From NCBI RefSeq assembly GCF_001656295.1, contig NZ_LXHE01000020.1:1-62377 (forward strand): a stretch of DNA of 62,377 nucleotides, read 5' to 3'. This stretch comes from Moraxella catarrhalis. Its GTDB lineage: Bacteria > Pseudomonadota > Gammaproteobacteria > Pseudomonadales > Moraxellaceae. How positions within the stretch are numbered: the stretch's first letter is position 1; every line of letters starts with the position of its first letter. Of this stretch, positions 38,102 through 47,832 are shown in pieces. Under the pieces are notes generated by a model that worked only from the letters and a program-made list of their open reading frames with translations, ran no database searches and was not told the DNA's origin. A program made the position numbers and the translations under genes.

Positions 38102-40099
38102 ATGTCAAAACTAAAAAATTGTATGTATTCGATTGCTTTGGGAGCGTCAATAGTCAGTACGGCGTCGGTGGGCACCACTATGCCTGCCGCCGCCAATAAT
38201 TTGGCGTCTTTATTTGGCGGTGCAAGTCAGCCAAAATTTTTGCCCGTTCATGAAGCGTTTCAAGTGTCTGCCTCTCAGATGGATGATGAGCTTGTTGTCA
38301 GTTTTCAGGTCACGCCCAAGCACTATATTTATCAAGAGCGGCTGTCACTCAAGCTACCCAATGGTGTCAGCGCTGGGCAATGGGTATTTGATAAAACGCC
38401 TACGATCATCGATGATCCCACATTTGGTGTCGTGCCTGTCTTTGAAGAGAATGTGACTGCACGCGTTAAGCTGTCTACTCAATCCACCATCGACAAAAAG
38501 CCAGTTGAGGTGCGTTGGCAAGGCTGCGCCAAAGCAGGACTTTGTTATCCACCAGAGATCACGACCGCCCAAATCAGCTTAGAAGCAGACAAGTCAGCTG
38601 CACCCACCGCCAAAGCCAAGCCCAGCCCAGCTGCCAAAGCGTCTGTATCCGCTGAGCAAAATTTAAGCCAAACGCCGACTTTGGCTGCCCAAACAAGTGA
38701 TCAATCGGCTGCCAATGACACAAATAGTGAACACTTAGATGGCCAAAGCAAGCTTGATGAACAGCCAGTAGCCCCAGATATTCAGGCTTCTGATGATGAG
38801 ACAGATGATCTTACTCAGGCTGAAATAGCCAATGATGTTGATCAAAAATTTGTGCTCGATCATACACTGCCTGAAGTGAATGATAAAAATCTGTCTCCGA
38901 TTTTGATGATTGGACTTTTGTTTTTGGTGGGCATTTTGCTTGCTTTTACGCCTTGTGTTTATCCGATGATTCCGATTGTTGCCAATATTGTAGCGCGTCA
39001 GCACGCAAAATCCAGTGCCAAGCGAGGCTTTGTTTTGTCTTCTGCTTATGGCGTGGGTGTGGCGACCGCTTATGGGATGCTTGGGGCGCTCATTGCTTGG
39101 TTTGGGCAGGCGCTTGGTATCGCAACTTGGTTGCAGCGCGTTGAAGTTCTTTTGGTTGCAGCACTCTTATTTGTCTTTTTTGCACTTTTTATGTTTGGTT
39201 GGATTCAGCTGCGCCTGCCAAGCGTACTGTCAAACACGTTATCCGCCAAATCGCAAGCAGCTGATAGTCGACTTGGCACCATTGGCGGTAGTTATTTGTC
39301 AGGTCTGTTGTCGGCATTGGTAGTGTCTCCATGTGTTTCGGCACCCATGGCTGGCGCACTGACGGTCGTTGCGGCAAGTGGTAATGTGATTTTTGGATTT
39401 TTGGCGTTATTTGCATTGGGTATCGGTATTTCTATGCCATTGATTGTCATGGGTACAGCGCAAGGCAAATGGATGCCAAAATCAGGCGCATGGATGCAGC
39501 ACATTCGTAGCTTGGGCGGATTTTTGCTGCTTGGGGTTGCTTTGTTATTGATTGAGCGCATTGTCTTATCCACATGGATGTTGGGGCTGTGGATGGTGTG
39601 GTTTGTCGCTTTGGCGGCTTGGCTATTTGTGTCGGTGGGGCAAAGCCGAAAAATTTTCAAATTACTTGCCGTCATCCCAGCGACATGGGCAGTAGTATTA
39701 GCTTATGGAATGATCATTGGCGCAAATGACGCTTGGCGACCTTGGCATGTACCAAGCTTTGCATCGTCTGCCCATCAAGATATCAAAATTGACAAATTAG
39801 CTGAGCTTGATGGTGTCTTGGCGGCACATGATAAAGTATTGGTGGATGTGACAGCGGATTGGTGCATTGAGTGTCGCATCATGGAGCGGACATTATTCAC
39901 CAATAGACCCCGTGAGATGGATGATTATCAAGTGGTGAAACTCGATATCTCTGAGACCACAGAAGATAGCCGAGCCATTTTAGCACGCTATCAATTATTC
40001 GGACCGCCAGCGCTATTGATTTATCATCAAGGCAAGCTCGATCAGGTATTATTGGGTGAAACTAAACTTAACACGCTCAAAGATGCCCTTGCTCGATGA
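38102..40099 (+). CDS. dsbD: Thiol:disulfide interchange protein DsbD
   Basis: Carries electrons from cytoplasmic thioredoxin to periplasmic DsbC and CcmG-type proteins. Order of domains: signal peptide; N-terminal periplasmic nDsbD (about 40-165) with a WQGCAKAGLCYPP Cys pair; an Ala/Gln/Asp-rich linker of roughly 80 residues; the membrane domain with Cys in AFTPCVYPMIP and VVSPCVSAPMAG; and the C-terminal thioredoxin-like domain with CIEC at residues 588-591. At 665 residues it is about 100 longer than E. coli DsbD, mostly in the low-complexity linker. Two TATAAT boxes lie upstream at 38047 and 38066. Confidence 0.94.
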   Translation: MSKLKNCMYSIALGASIVSTASVGTTMPAAANNLASLFGGASQPKFLPVHEAFQVSASQMDDELVVSFQVTPKHYIYQERLSLKLPNGVSAGQWVFDKTPTIIDDPTFGVVPVFEENVTARVKLSTQSTIDKKPVEVRWQGCAKAGLCYPPEITTAQISLEADKSAAPTAKAKPSPAAKASVSAEQNLSQTPTLAAQTSDQSAANDTNSEHLDGQSKLDEQPVAPDIQASDDETDDLTQAEIANDVDQKFVLDHTLPEVNDKNLSPILMIGLLFLVGILLAFTPCVYPMIPIVANIVARQHAKSSAKRGFVLSSAYGVGVATAYGMLGALIAWFGQALGIATWLQRVEVLLVAALLFVFFALFMFGWIQLRLPSVLSNTLSAKSQAADSRLGTIGGSYLSGLLSALVVSPCVSAPMAGALTVVAASGNVIFGFLALFALGIGISMPLIVMGTAQGKWMPKSGAWMQHIRSLGGFLLLGVALLLIERIVLSTWMLGLWMVWFVALAAWLFVSVGQSRKIFKLLAVIPATWAVVLAYGMIIGANDAWRPWHVPSFASSAHQDIKIDKLAELDGVLAAHDKVLVDVTADWCIECRIMERTLFTNRPREMDDYQVVKLDISETTEDSRAILARYQLFGPPALLIYHQGKLDQVLLGETKLNTLKDALAR

Positions 40100-40113
40100 A
40101 GGTCTATTATCAT

Positions 40114-40140
40114 AAAAGCTCATTAAGTTGAGCTTTTTTA
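40114..40140 (+). terminator. dsbD terminator
   Basis: A 9-bp stem (AAAAGCTCA and complement), 6-base loop, then T residues, 15 bases past dsbD. Confidence 0.85.
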
Positions 40141-40263
40141 TTGCATGGATTTTTGATTATCACTTATGAATTGATAGTGACCATCACAAAGTGTTTGTTA
40201 ATGCATCGTTAATTTTTTTAAAATATGCTTGATTTTTGAGTCAAATTCAGGCATGATGAATTT

Positions 40264-40305
40264 ACCGAGTAAACTTGTACACTCAAATTAGGCTCGGTTT
40301 TTATT
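40264..40305 (+). promoter_or_regulatory. Terminator-like hairpin in the leader of the aldehyde dehydrogenase gene
   Basis: ACCGAG (40264-40269) and CTCGGT (40293-40298) pair around a 23-base loop that itself holds GAGT and ACTC, and TTTTATT follows. It lies about 35 bases before the start codon, so it could act as an attenuator; no ligand or leader peptide can be assigned. The 235 bases between dsbD and this gene hold nothing else clear. Confidence 0.4.
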
Positions 40306-40334
40306 GATATTTATGATAGCAAAGGAGTTGTATT

Positions 40335-41846
40335 ATGCGTTATGCCGATCCAAATACTGAAGGCAGTAAAGTTACTTTCAAAGAAAAATATGATAATTTC
40401 ATCGGCGGCAAATGGGTCGCCCCTGTCAGTGGTGAGTATTTTGACGATATTTCACCTGTCGATGGTAAACCGTTTGCAAAGGTTGCCAAATCCAATGCCG
40501 AAGATGTGGAGCTTGCCTTAGATGCTGCTCATGAAGCCAAAAAAACTTGGAGTAAATCTTCGCCGACTGAGCGCTCTAACCTATTATTAAAAATTGCCGA
40601 CCGTTTGGAGGAAAATCTTGAGCTGTTGGCTGTTGCTGAAACATGGGAGAATGGTAAACCTGTGCGTGAGACCTTGGCAGCGGATATTCCTTTGGCGATT
40701 GATCATTTTAGATATTTTGCTGGCTGTATCCGAGCTCAAGAGGGTAGTATTTCACAGATTGATGAAGATACCGTCGCTTATCATTACCATGAGCCGATCG
40801 GTGTGGTTGGGCAAATCATTCCATGGAACTTCCCGATTCTGATGGCGGCTTGGAAGCTAGCACCAGCTTTGGCAGCGGGTAACTGCATTGTCTTAAAACC
40901 TGCTGAGCAGACTCCAGTCAGTATTTTGGTACTTGTTGAGCTGATTGAAGACTTATTACCACCAGGTGTGCTCAATATCGTTAATGGCTTTGGACCTGAT
41001 GTCGGTCAGCCTTTGGCGACTAATCCACGGATTGGCAAGGTTGCGTTCACAGGCTCAACAGAAGTGGGTCAAAAGATCATGGAGTATGCCACCCAAAATA
41101 TCATTCCTGTGACTTTGGAATTGGGCGGTAAATCACCGAATGTTTTCTTTGCTGATGTCATGGATAAAGATGATGAATTCTTGGATAAAGCACTAGAAGG
41201 CTTTACCATGTTTGCTTTAAATCAAGGTGAGGTATGTACTTGCCCGTCACGCGCTTTGGTTCATGAAAGTATCGCTGAAGAATTTTTGAAAAAAGCGGTC
41301 GAGCGTGTTAAGAAAATCAAAACAGGACATCCGCTTGATACCGAGACGATGGTTGGGGCACAGGCCTCCCAAGAGCAACAAGATAAAATTTTGGGCTATA
41401 TTGATAAGGGTAAGTCTGAAGGTGCCAAAATGCTGACAGGCGGTGAGGTACGACATGATGTCGATGGCGGCTATTATATTGAACCAACTGTCTTTAAGGG
41501 CGAAAATAGCATGGAAATTTTCCGAGATGAAATTTTTGGTCCTGTGTTAGCAGTGACGACCTTTAAAGACTTTGATGAAGCGATAAAAATTGCGAATGAT
41601 ACCATGTATGGCCTGGGTGCTGGTGTGTGGACACGAGATGGCTCAACGGCTTATCGAGCGGGTCGAGCGATTCAAGCGGGGCGAGTATGGACAAATTGCT
41701 ATCATATTTATCCAGCACACGCAGCTTTCGGTGGCTATAAAAAATCAGGCATTGGGCGTGAAAACCATAAGATGATGCTTGAGCATTATCAGCTTACCAA
41801 AAATCTATTGGTAAGCTATTCACCCAAGGCGATGGGTCTGTTTTAA
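40335..41846 (+). CDS. Aldehyde dehydrogenase (AldB/ExaC/AcoD-like)
   Basis: NAD-dependent aldehyde dehydrogenase of 503 residues, probably acting on acetaldehyde or similar short aldehydes. [19 protein letters not shown] and [16 protein letters not shown] form the cofactor domain, TGSTEVGQ is the Rossmann glycine turn, the general base Glu is in [10 protein letters not shown], and the catalytic Cys is in [13 protein letters not shown]. The doubled Cys and the C-terminal [18 protein letters not shown] pattern are typical of the AcoD/ExaC branch. AAAGGAG precedes the ATG. Single-gene unit. Confidence 0.9.
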   Translation: MRYADPNTEGSKVTFKEKYDNFIGGKWVAPVSGEYFDDISPVDGKPFAKVAKSNAEDVELALDAAHEAKKTWSKSSPTERSNLLLKIADRLEENLELLAVAETWENGKPVRETLAADIPLAIDHFRYFAGCIRAQEGSISQIDEDTVAYHYHEPIGVVGQIIPWNFPILMAAWKLAPALAAGNCIVLKPAEQTPVSILVLVELIEDLLPPGVLNIVNGFGPDVGQPLATNPRIGKVAFTGSTEVGQKIMEYATQNIIPVTLELGGKSPNVFFADVMDKDDEFLDKALEGFTMFALNQGEVCTCPSRALVHESIAEEFLKKAVERVKKIKTGHPLDTETMVGAQASQEQQDKILGYIDKGKSEGAKMLTGGEVRHDVDGGYYIEPTVFKGENSMEIFRDEIFGPVLAVTTFKDFDEAIKIANDTMYGLGAGVWTRDGSTAYRAGRAIQAGRVWTNCYHIYPAHAAFGGYKKSGIGRENHKMMLEHYQLTKNLLVSYSPKAMGLF

Positions 41847-42022
41847 TTAATTCTTTTTTAATTAATTTAGATGAGTTTATTGCAATGAATTTGACTTACC
41901 CAATGGGTGGGTCAAATTTTTGCTTAAAACTTAAAGCGAATTCATTAAAACTTAATTACATCCATTGCACAATAATACAATCAAAGCAGTCAGGCATTGA
42001 TCAAATAATGACCAAAATTATA

Positions 42023-42056
42023 AAAAGCCCCATGATATCGCTATCATGGGACTTTT
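42023..42056. terminator. Bidirectional terminator between ald and the AGCS gene
   Basis: A 15-bp stem with one mismatch (AAAAGCCCCATGATA side) and 4-base loop; T-rich on both strands, between convergent genes. Confidence 0.88.
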
Positions 42057-42072
42057 GTTTGGTAGATGAAAA

Positions 42073-43578
42073 TTAGTTTTGTTCTTTTTTATTGCGTTCT
42101 TCCCAGAAAGTGGCATTTTTGATACCCAGTTTGATAGGATCAAAAGTAAACTTAGTTACGCCAGCTTTTTGTTGAGCTTCATAGTCTTTGAGTGCCAAAA
42201 TAGCAGGCTTAGCCATAAAGAAGATAACCAAGATACCGACAATATTGAGCCATGCAGTTAAACCAACGCCAACATCACCCATATTCCAAATATAACCTGA
42301 GTTATTGATTGCGCCATAAGCAACCGCAAAGATAAGCACCAGTTTGATGAAAAATAAAGCCCCTGTTGTTTTAATTGAGCGTGTCAAATATGCCACATTA
42401 ACTTCAGCAATATAATAATAAGCCATAATGGTGGTAAATGAGAAGAAAAATACCGCAACCGCCACAAAGGTATTACCAAAACTACCAAAAATGCTAGAAA
42501 CAGCCATCTGTGTGAATGCAGGTCCGCTGATGATGGTGGCCGCATCAACATTTTGAACCAAAAACTGACCTTCTGGCAGTGTGCCTTGAATGTTGTACAT
42601 GCCAGTCATTAAAATCATAAAGGCAGTCGCTGAACAAACAAATAGGGTATCAACATAGACCGAAAAAGCTTGCACCATGCCTTGTTGTGCAGGGTGGTCT
42701 ACCTCTGCTGCACCAGCATGGTGCGGGCCTGTACCTTGACCTGCTTCGTTAGAATACACACCTCGTTTCACACCCCAACCAATCGCAGCACCCAAGCCTG
42801 CTTGTGCTGTAAAGGCATCACCAACGATTAGACTGATGATATTGGGCAGTTGGTTGATATTAAATAAAACAATCAGTACGGCCATCAAAATATAGCCCAA
42901 TGCCATTAAAGGCACAACAAATTCAGCCACACGAGCGATACGCTTAATACCACCAAAAATGATTAAGCCTAAAATAAGAACCATTACCAAGGTTACCACT
43001 AGGGTATTTGTACCAACCGCACCAAATGTAGTATTCACCATAGTGCCTTCACCTGTGATGCCTGTGATGGCTTTAACAACACCATTTGACTGAACGCCTG
43101 GTAAGAATAATCCACAAGAGATGATGAATGAAATGGCGACTAAAATACCATAAAATTTACCAAACCCACCACCAAAGAATTTTTCAAAGTAGTAGGCAGG
43201 ACCACCACGGTACTGGCCACGGTCGTTTTCTTTATAAATTTGAGCTAAGGTAGATTCGGTATATGCAGTAGCAGCACCCAAAAAGGCAACCACCCACATC
43301 CAAAATACAGCCCCAGGGCCACCAAAACCAATCGCAGCGGCAACACCAGCGATATTACCCATACCCACTCGACCAGATAAAGAGACGGTCAGTGCTTGAA
43401 ATGAGCTGATACCTTCAGGTGATTGATTGCCAGAAAAAAGCAGACGAATCATTTCTTTAAAATGACGCAGCTGCACAAAACGAGTCAAGATAGAATAAAA
43501 TAGCCCAGCTGCCAAGCACAGGTAAATCAGTGCGGGACTCCAAATAATCCCATTTAGGGTATCAATCATGCTTTCCAT
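42073..43578 (-). CDS. Alanine/glycine:cation symporter (AGCS family)
   Basis: Sodium-coupled alanine or glycine importer with about eleven membrane segments and 501 residues. The family signature appears as QALTVSLSGRVGMGNIAGVA near residue 64, with GPGAVFWMW after it and a second block in YSNEAGQGTGPHHAGAAEV. Of three closely spaced ATGs, the one at 43578 lies 8 bases from AGGA while the first is too close, so I chose the second. Convergent with the aldehyde dehydrogenase gene; the substrate cannot be told between Ala, Gly and others. Confidence 0.92.
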   Translation of the reverse strand: MESMIDTLNGIIWSPALIYLCLAAGLFYSILTRFVQLRHFKEMIRLLFSGNQSPEGISSFQALTVSLSGRVGMGNIAGVAAAIGFGGPGAVFWMWVVAFLGAATAYTESTLAQIYKENDRGQYRGGPAYYFEKFFGGGFGKFYGILVAISFIISCGLFLPGVQSNGVVKAITGITGEGTMVNTTFGAVGTNTLVVTLVMVLILGLIIFGGIKRIARVAEFVVPLMALGYILMAVLIVLFNINQLPNIISLIVGDAFTAQAGLGAAIGWGVKRGVYSNEAGQGTGPHHAGAAEVDHPAQQGMVQAFSVYVDTLFVCSATAFMILMTGMYNIQGTLPEGQFLVQNVDAATIISGPAFTQMAVSSIFGSFGNTFVAVAVFFFSFTTIMAYYYIAEVNVAYLTRSIKTTGALFFIKLVLIFAVAYGAINNSGYIWNMGDVGVGLTAWLNIVGILVIFFMAKPAILALKDYEAQQKAGVTKFTFDPIKLGIKNATFWEERNKKEQN

Positions 43579-43584
43579 ACGCAT

Positions 43585-44179
43585 ATTCCTTTATTTATCC
43601 CAAGCATTTTACCATTGGGAGATTAGACCACAATTATGCTATCAATCCATCACAATCTAGGATGTTGGTTAATAGATAGCCAATCCATTTGCCTAAGAGA
43701 TACAAAAATGCCACATTCTACGGAAAACATGCAACACTTTGCCTTAGATTGTTGCAATTTGCCATAAAATGCCGATAAAAGCTAGTAAAAATTGAAATTT
43801 TTCGTAAAAAATTATGAATTTTGGGTAAATTTAAACCAGTCAATGATAAATTCATTAGCCAATTTGCGATTTTGATGGATTTTAGACTGAGCCTATATTG
43901 TTTTGTTTATTAATATAATGACGACAGAGATAAGCAAAAGCTTATCCAGCAGGGAGTTTCTGAAAGTTATAAAGTTATAATGTTAATTTAATTAAGACTT
44001 GAATCTAACCAATAACCAAATCCTAAAGTCTTTTTAAGATTTTTGATAAATAGATTCAAAACAAAATTGTTTTGTCGGTTTTTGGTAAGTGTTATTGAAA
44101 AAGCAGTGCAAAGCTTGTATTTTAATACACATTCAGACAAATTTGCGGCATACCGCCTTTTATCTTGGAGATAATGATT
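43585..44179. other. 595-base AT-rich intergenic region between AGCS gene and lemA
   Basis: No coding sequence or known RNA is recognised. Visible elements are a perfect 7-bp hairpin with AAAA loop at 43929-43946 (GATAAGC/GCTTATC) and TATAAT boxes at 43914-43919 and 43976-43981 without good -35 partners. A short minus-strand frame inside it has no family match. It divides divergent genes and so holds their promoters, but it is longer than other gaps here. Confidence 0.6.
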
Positions 44180-44818
44180 ATGAAAAAACATCTACTTATG
44201 AGCGCAATGCTGGCTTCCACATTAACACTGTCCGGCTGTGGCTATAATGCCTTGCAAGCCCAAGATGAACAAACAGCAGCTGCTTGGTCTGAAGTCGTTA
44301 ACCAATATCAGCGCCGAGCTGATTTGGTGCCCAATTTGGTGCAGGTCGTTGAGCGCTATGCGTCGCATGAGCAAGCGGTATTTAGTGAAGTTGCTGAAGC
44401 TCGGGCCCGTGTGGGTAGTGTGCAGCTGACGCCTGAAGCATTGAGTGACCCTCAAGCCATGCAGCAATATCAAGAGGCTCAAGGTCAGATGACTTCGGCG
44501 CTGTCTCGTCTGATGATGGTCTCTGAGCGCTATCCTGATTTGAAGGCAGACGCGCTATTCCAAGATCTACAAGCTCAGCTAGAAGGTACCGAAAACCGTA
44601 TTGCCGTTGCTCGTAATCGCTATATTGAAGATGTGCGTACTTATAATACAACTGTCCGTCAATTTCCTACAAATTTGACAGCGATGGTGTTTGGCATGAA
44701 GCCTAAGCCTAATTTTAGTGTCGAAAATGAAGCGGCGATCTCAACGGCACCCACAGTAAACTTTGGCAATAATGCCAATACAGGCAGTGCTAACTCAAAT
44801 ACTGGCACCGCGCAGTAA
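44180..44818 (+). CDS. lemA: LemA family lipoprotein
   Basis: Membrane-anchored LemA protein of 212 residues. The signal ends in the lipobox LSGC near residue 20. The family core follows: DEQTAAAWSEVVNQYQRRADLVPNL with coiled-coil helices, an ERYPDLKAD motif, ENRIAVARNRY and ends in FPTNLTAMVFGMKPKPNF. A low-complexity Asn/Thr/Ser tail closes it. The start is set by TTGGAG nine bases upstream; nearer ATGs are too close. LemA proteins are common next to TPM-domain genes, as here, but the function is unclear. Confidence 0.93.
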   Translation: MKKHLLMSAMLASTLTLSGCGYNALQAQDEQTAAAWSEVVNQYQRRADLVPNLVQVVERYASHEQAVFSEVAEARARVGSVQLTPEALSDPQAMQQYQEAQGQMTSALSRLMMVSERYPDLKADALFQDLQAQLEGTENRIAVARNRYIEDVRTYNTTVRQFPTNLTAMVFGMKPKPNFSVENEAAISTAPTVNFGNNANTGSANSNTGTAQ

Positions 44819-44840
44819 TTGGCTCAGCGTGGTTAAGTCA

Positions 44841-45959
44841 ATGCAAAAAATGCACGCTCATACTCAGGCGATACAGCGACGCATAATGACGCTTTTATTA
44901 CCAATTTTTTTGGTTTTTGGTGCGTCTGCTTGGGCTTCTGAGCCTGCATCGAATACTGCCACGGCATCTGCCTCCGAAGATGACTTAGCCGCTTTGATTA
45001 TTAGTGCCAATCGCGCATCTCAAAGCGATCCTGATTCACCGCTGGCTGAGTCTGTGCGCGAATTTGGGCAGATGGCTGATTTGACTGAGTCAGCAGATGC
45101 CCAAGCCCAATCGGCACCTGTCAATCTGCCCACTTCAAATGCCCAAAATGTCAGTCATGATAAGCTGATTTTAAATACGCCTGTGGTTGATGCTGCCAAA
45201 ATATTGACACCATCAGAATATCTGCATTTGACAGAGCAGCTGCAGCGCATCTATCAAGACAACTTAGCTCAGGCTGCTTTGGTGATCGTTCCAAGTACTG
45301 ATGGCGTGGATATTTTTGATTATTCACTCGCTGTCGCTGAGCGATGGCAGCTGGGTCAGGCAGATACAGATGATGGTTTGCTGATTACTGTTGCGGTTAA
45401 TGATCGTAATATGTATATTTTGACAGGTTATGGGCTTGAGGGTGTGCTGCCTGACGCAGCATTGAATCGCATTATTCGTGAGGACATCACTCCAGCTTTT
45501 CGCTCAGGGGCTTATGCTCAAGGTCTGTCAGCGGGGATTGCGCGCATTGATGAGCGCCTAAGAGCCGACCCTGAAAGCTTGGCTCGTGCGGATGCCCAAG
45601 CCAAAGCTCAAGCTGATGATGCTGTGGATATAGATATCATTGGCTTATTCATCATTGCACTGATTGTCGGCTCTTTTTTGGGAGCGCTTCTTGGAAGATT
45701 CTTGGGCGCTACCATTGGCGCAGGCGGATTTGTTGTTATAGCACTGATGAGCGGTACTGGGTTTTTTGTGGCGATATTTGCTGCAGTCATATTATGGGTA
45801 TTTTTATTGGCTCGGGGCATCTCAGTGCCCATCACTGGTGGCGGTGGTTTTGGTAGCGGCGGGCGAGGCGGCGGCTTCGGTGGCGGTGGTTTTGGTAGCG
45901 GCGGCTTCGGCGGTGGCGGTGGCGGCTTCGGTGGTGGCGGTGCAGGAGGTTCTTGGTAA
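44841..45959 (+). CDS. TPM-domain membrane protein with Gly-rich tail (YgcG-like)
   Basis: TPM domain protein of about 372 residues: signal-like helix ending in ASAWA; a 75-residue Ser/Ala/Asp-rich region; the TPM fold starting at TPVVDAAKILTPSEYLHL with IVPSTDGVDIFDYS and the DDGLLITVAVNDRNMYILTGYGLEG core; two to three C-terminal membrane helices; and a tail of Gly with Phe and Ser ending in GGSW. This is the YgcG layout. The start is uncertain: ATG at 44841, 44850 and 44886 are all in frame and close to the lemA stop. Its stop overlaps the next start. Confidence 0.85.
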   Translation: MQKMHAHTQAIQRRIMTLLLPIFLVFGASAWASEPASNTATASASEDDLAALIISANRASQSDPDSPLAESVREFGQMADLTESADAQAQSAPVNLPTSNAQNVSHDKLILNTPVVDAAKILTPSEYLHLTEQLQRIYQDNLAQAALVIVPSTDGVDIFDYSLAVAERWQLGQADTDDGLLITVAVNDRNMYILTGYGLEGVLPDAALNRIIREDITPAFRSGAYAQGLSAGIARIDERLRADPESLARADAQAKAQADDAVDIDIIGLFIIALIVGSFLGALLGRFLGATIGAGGFVVIALMSGTGFFVAIFAAVILWVFLLARGISVPITGGGGFGSGGRGGGFGGGGFGSGGFGGGGGGFGGGGAGGSW

Positions 45960-46477
45960 TGCAAACGATTCAATCAACCCAAAGCTTGGCACGGCTGTTT
46001 CGTCAGATAGTTTACATCCCCTCGCTGCATAATCGCTGGCTCAATAAAACTGTCAAAGCGGCATTAATGCAAGCGATTACGCAGGCAGAGCTAGGTCATC
46101 GTGGTGAGATTTACCTGATTATCGAAAATCACTTGCCCATCGCCAATGCTTATAGCCAAGACTGTCGCGAGCGCGCCTTATATTTGTTTGCCACACATAA
46201 GGTTTGGGATACCGAGCATAATTCTGGCGTGCTTGTCTATGTGAATTTATGCGAGCATGACCTTGAGATCATCGCTGATCGGGGCATCGATCAAAAAGCC
46301 CATATGAATTATTGGCAAAAAATGTGCGATGACACAGTGGCTCAATTTCGCCAGGGTAAGATGCAACTGGGCTTGACAGCGCTGATCACTCAGATTGGTG
46401 AATTATTAAAAACGCACTATCCAAGTGATGATGAAATGGGTAATGAGCTATCCAATCAAGTCACTTATCTTAAATAA
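45959..46477 (+). CDS. Second TPM-domain protein, soluble
   Basis: A 172-residue protein with the TPM core: an AITQAELGHRGEIYLIIE opening, RERALYLFATHKVWDTEHNSGVLVY and LEIIADRGID, but without signal or membrane segments, so likely cytoplasmic or attached to partners. Homologs often sit after a YgcG-like gene. The ATG begins on the last base of the previous stop (TAATG) and GGAGGT, encoded in the Gly-rich tail of the previous gene, serves as its ribosome site, so the two are translationally coupled. Confidence 0.88.
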   Translation: MQTIQSTQSLARLFRQIVYIPSLHNRWLNKTVKAALMQAITQAELGHRGEIYLIIENHLPIANAYSQDCRERALYLFATHKVWDTEHNSGVLVYVNLCEHDLEIIADRGIDQKAHMNYWQKMCDDTVAQFRQGKMQLGLTALITQIGELLKTHYPSDDEMGNELSNQVTYLK

Positions 46478-46599
46478 GTTTATTAATGACATCTACATCC
46501 ACTGCGATCATTTTGAAGTAAGGGTATACTGGGAGTTGATGTCGTAAAATGTGGCGAGAACGATTCTTTGATGGATCGCCCAATTTTTAGGAAAAATCT

Positions 46600-46998
46600 G
46601 TGAGCGCGTTAAGTTGGTTGATTGGACTGTGTTTATTGTTAGGGGTGCTGTTTTTGTTGGCGCTTATAAAGCCTGCTCTCCAGCGTCCATCAAAGCGATC
46701 TTTGGGTAATACCTTGGCATTATCAAACACCGATCCACTTAAATCGCAGCGCCAAAAGCTCTATCATATGCTATCAGCAAGTCTGCCTGGCTTTGATATT
46801 GTGCCCAAATCCAATCACCTGCTTATCAGCCGCCAAGGCAATCAAGTCGCGATTATTACGCTTGATGATCAGGCGGTGATGGCAGAGCGTCAGCTTGGCG
46901 ATGTGCTTATCCTGAATCTAAACACGCGCTTTACACCACAAATGGTGTCAGATCTAATGATCAAGATTCGCGCTCATGCTGATCAGTTGATGGATTGA
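46600..46998 (+). CDS. Small membrane-anchored protein of unknown function
   Basis: I do not recognise this protein. The 132 residues start at a GTG with AGGAAA at the right distance, followed by one strong hydrophobic helix (about residues 4-24), a basic linker and a soluble domain of about 90 residues ending in a helix. The soluble part reads GFDIVPKSNHLLISRQGNQ and ILNLNTRFTPQMVSDL. It sits 120 bases after the TPM genes and may belong to that unit or stand alone. No catalytic motif is visible. Codon use looks like its neighbours, and the frame is open with a good start, so I think it is real. Confidence 0.6.
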   Translation: MSALSWLIGLCLLLGVLFLLALIKPALQRPSKRSLGNTLALSNTDPLKSQRQKLYHMLSASLPGFDIVPKSNHLLISRQGNQVAIITLDDQAVMAERQLGDVLILNLNTRFTPQMVSDLMIKIRAHADQLMD

Positions 46999-47059
46999 CG
47001 ATAGCTATTTGGCAGTCTATGCAAGCTGTCTAATGATGAACAAAATTTTGAAAATTATC

Positions 47060-47088
47060 TTGCGTTTTTTGGCAGAATTTTATATAAT
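47060..47088 (+). promoter_or_regulatory. Sigma-70 promoter for rplU-rpmA
   Basis: TTGCGT (47060-47065), a 17-base spacer and TATAAT (47083-47088), leaving a leader of about 80 bases before rplU. Confidence 0.65.
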
Positions 47089-47177
47089 ACCGCCTTATTT
47101 TGCATCCTTGTCGTGTTCGTTATCAAGAGTCATCAAAGGGATGACCACGGCACACAGGTTTATCTGGAGAACTCAAG

Positions 47178-47489
47178 ATGTACGCAGTCATTAAAAGCGG
47201 CGGTAAACAACACCGTGTTAGCGTTGGCGAAACTTTGAAAGTTGAACTACTAAAAGCTGAAAAAGGCGAGACGCTAAACATTGAAGACGTGCTAATGGTT
47301 GTTGATGGCGCTGACATCAAAATCGGTGCGCCTTTGGTTGCTGGTGCGAGTGTAGAAGCTGAAGTGGTTGAGCATGGTCGTGGCAAGAAGGTGCGTATCG
47401 TAAAGCATCGTCGTCGTAAGCACTACCACAAAGAGCAAGGTCACCGTCAATGGTTCACCGAGCTTAAAATCAAAGCCATCAACGCTTAA
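47178..47489 (+). CDS. rplU: 50S ribosomal protein L21
   Basis: Large-subunit protein L21, 103 residues as in E. coli. It starts [18 protein letters not shown] and ends in the basic [18 protein letters not shown] segment that binds 23S rRNA. GGAGAA precedes the ATG. Forms the usual pair with rpmA, whose gene follows after about 65 bases. Confidence 0.97.
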   Translation: MYAVIKSGGKQHRVSVGETLKVELLKAEKGETLNIEDVLMVVDGADIKIGAPLVAGASVEAEVVEHGRGKKVRIVKHRRRKHYHKEQGHRQWFTELKIKAINA

Positions 47490-47553
47490 TTCACCACATT
47501 AGTATTTGATACCTAGGGCATTGCCCATCGGTATTTTAACAGGAGATATTCTC

Positions 47554-47811
47554 ATGGCACATAAAAAAGCCGCAGGTTCTACTCGTAACGGTCGTGATTC
47601 TAACCCAAAAATGCTTGGCGTAAAAGTATTTGGTGGTCAAGATGTTGTTGCCGGTAACATCATCGTTCGTCAACGTGGTACTGAATTCCATGCTGGTGAA
47701 GGTGTAGGTATGGGTCGTGACCATACGCTATTTGCCTTGACTGAGGGCGTAGTTAAATTTGAAACTAAAGGTCAATTTAACCGTCGTTACGTTTCTGTTT
47801 TAGCAAAATAA
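47554..47811 (+). CDS. rpmA: 50S ribosomal protein L27
   Basis: L27, whose N-terminus reaches the peptidyl transferase centre. The mature start [17 protein letters not shown] has no cleaved leader, and AGGAGATATT lies just before the ATG; a longer upstream frame was rejected. 85 residues, the E. coli length. A strong terminator follows. obg, a frequent third gene, is not present here. Confidence 0.97.
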   Translation: MAHKKAAGSTRNGRDSNPKMLGVKVFGGQDVVAGNIIVRQRGTEFHAGEGVGMGRDHTLFALTEGVVKFETKGQFNRRYVSVLAK

Positions 47812-47832
47812 TTTGCGATAAATAGATCCACT

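Noticed and set aside
41885-42076. 63-residue plus-strand frame between ald and the AGCS gene
   Set aside because: It reads through the bidirectional terminator and into the next gene; no ribosome site.
43988-44191. 67-residue minus-strand frame upstream of lemA
   Set aside because: Biased, low-complexity sequence, overlapping the lemA start; no family match.
45608-45973. Pro-rich frame on the minus strand
   Set aside because: It is the antisense shadow of the Gly-rich tail of the TPM protein; no ribosome site and no family match.
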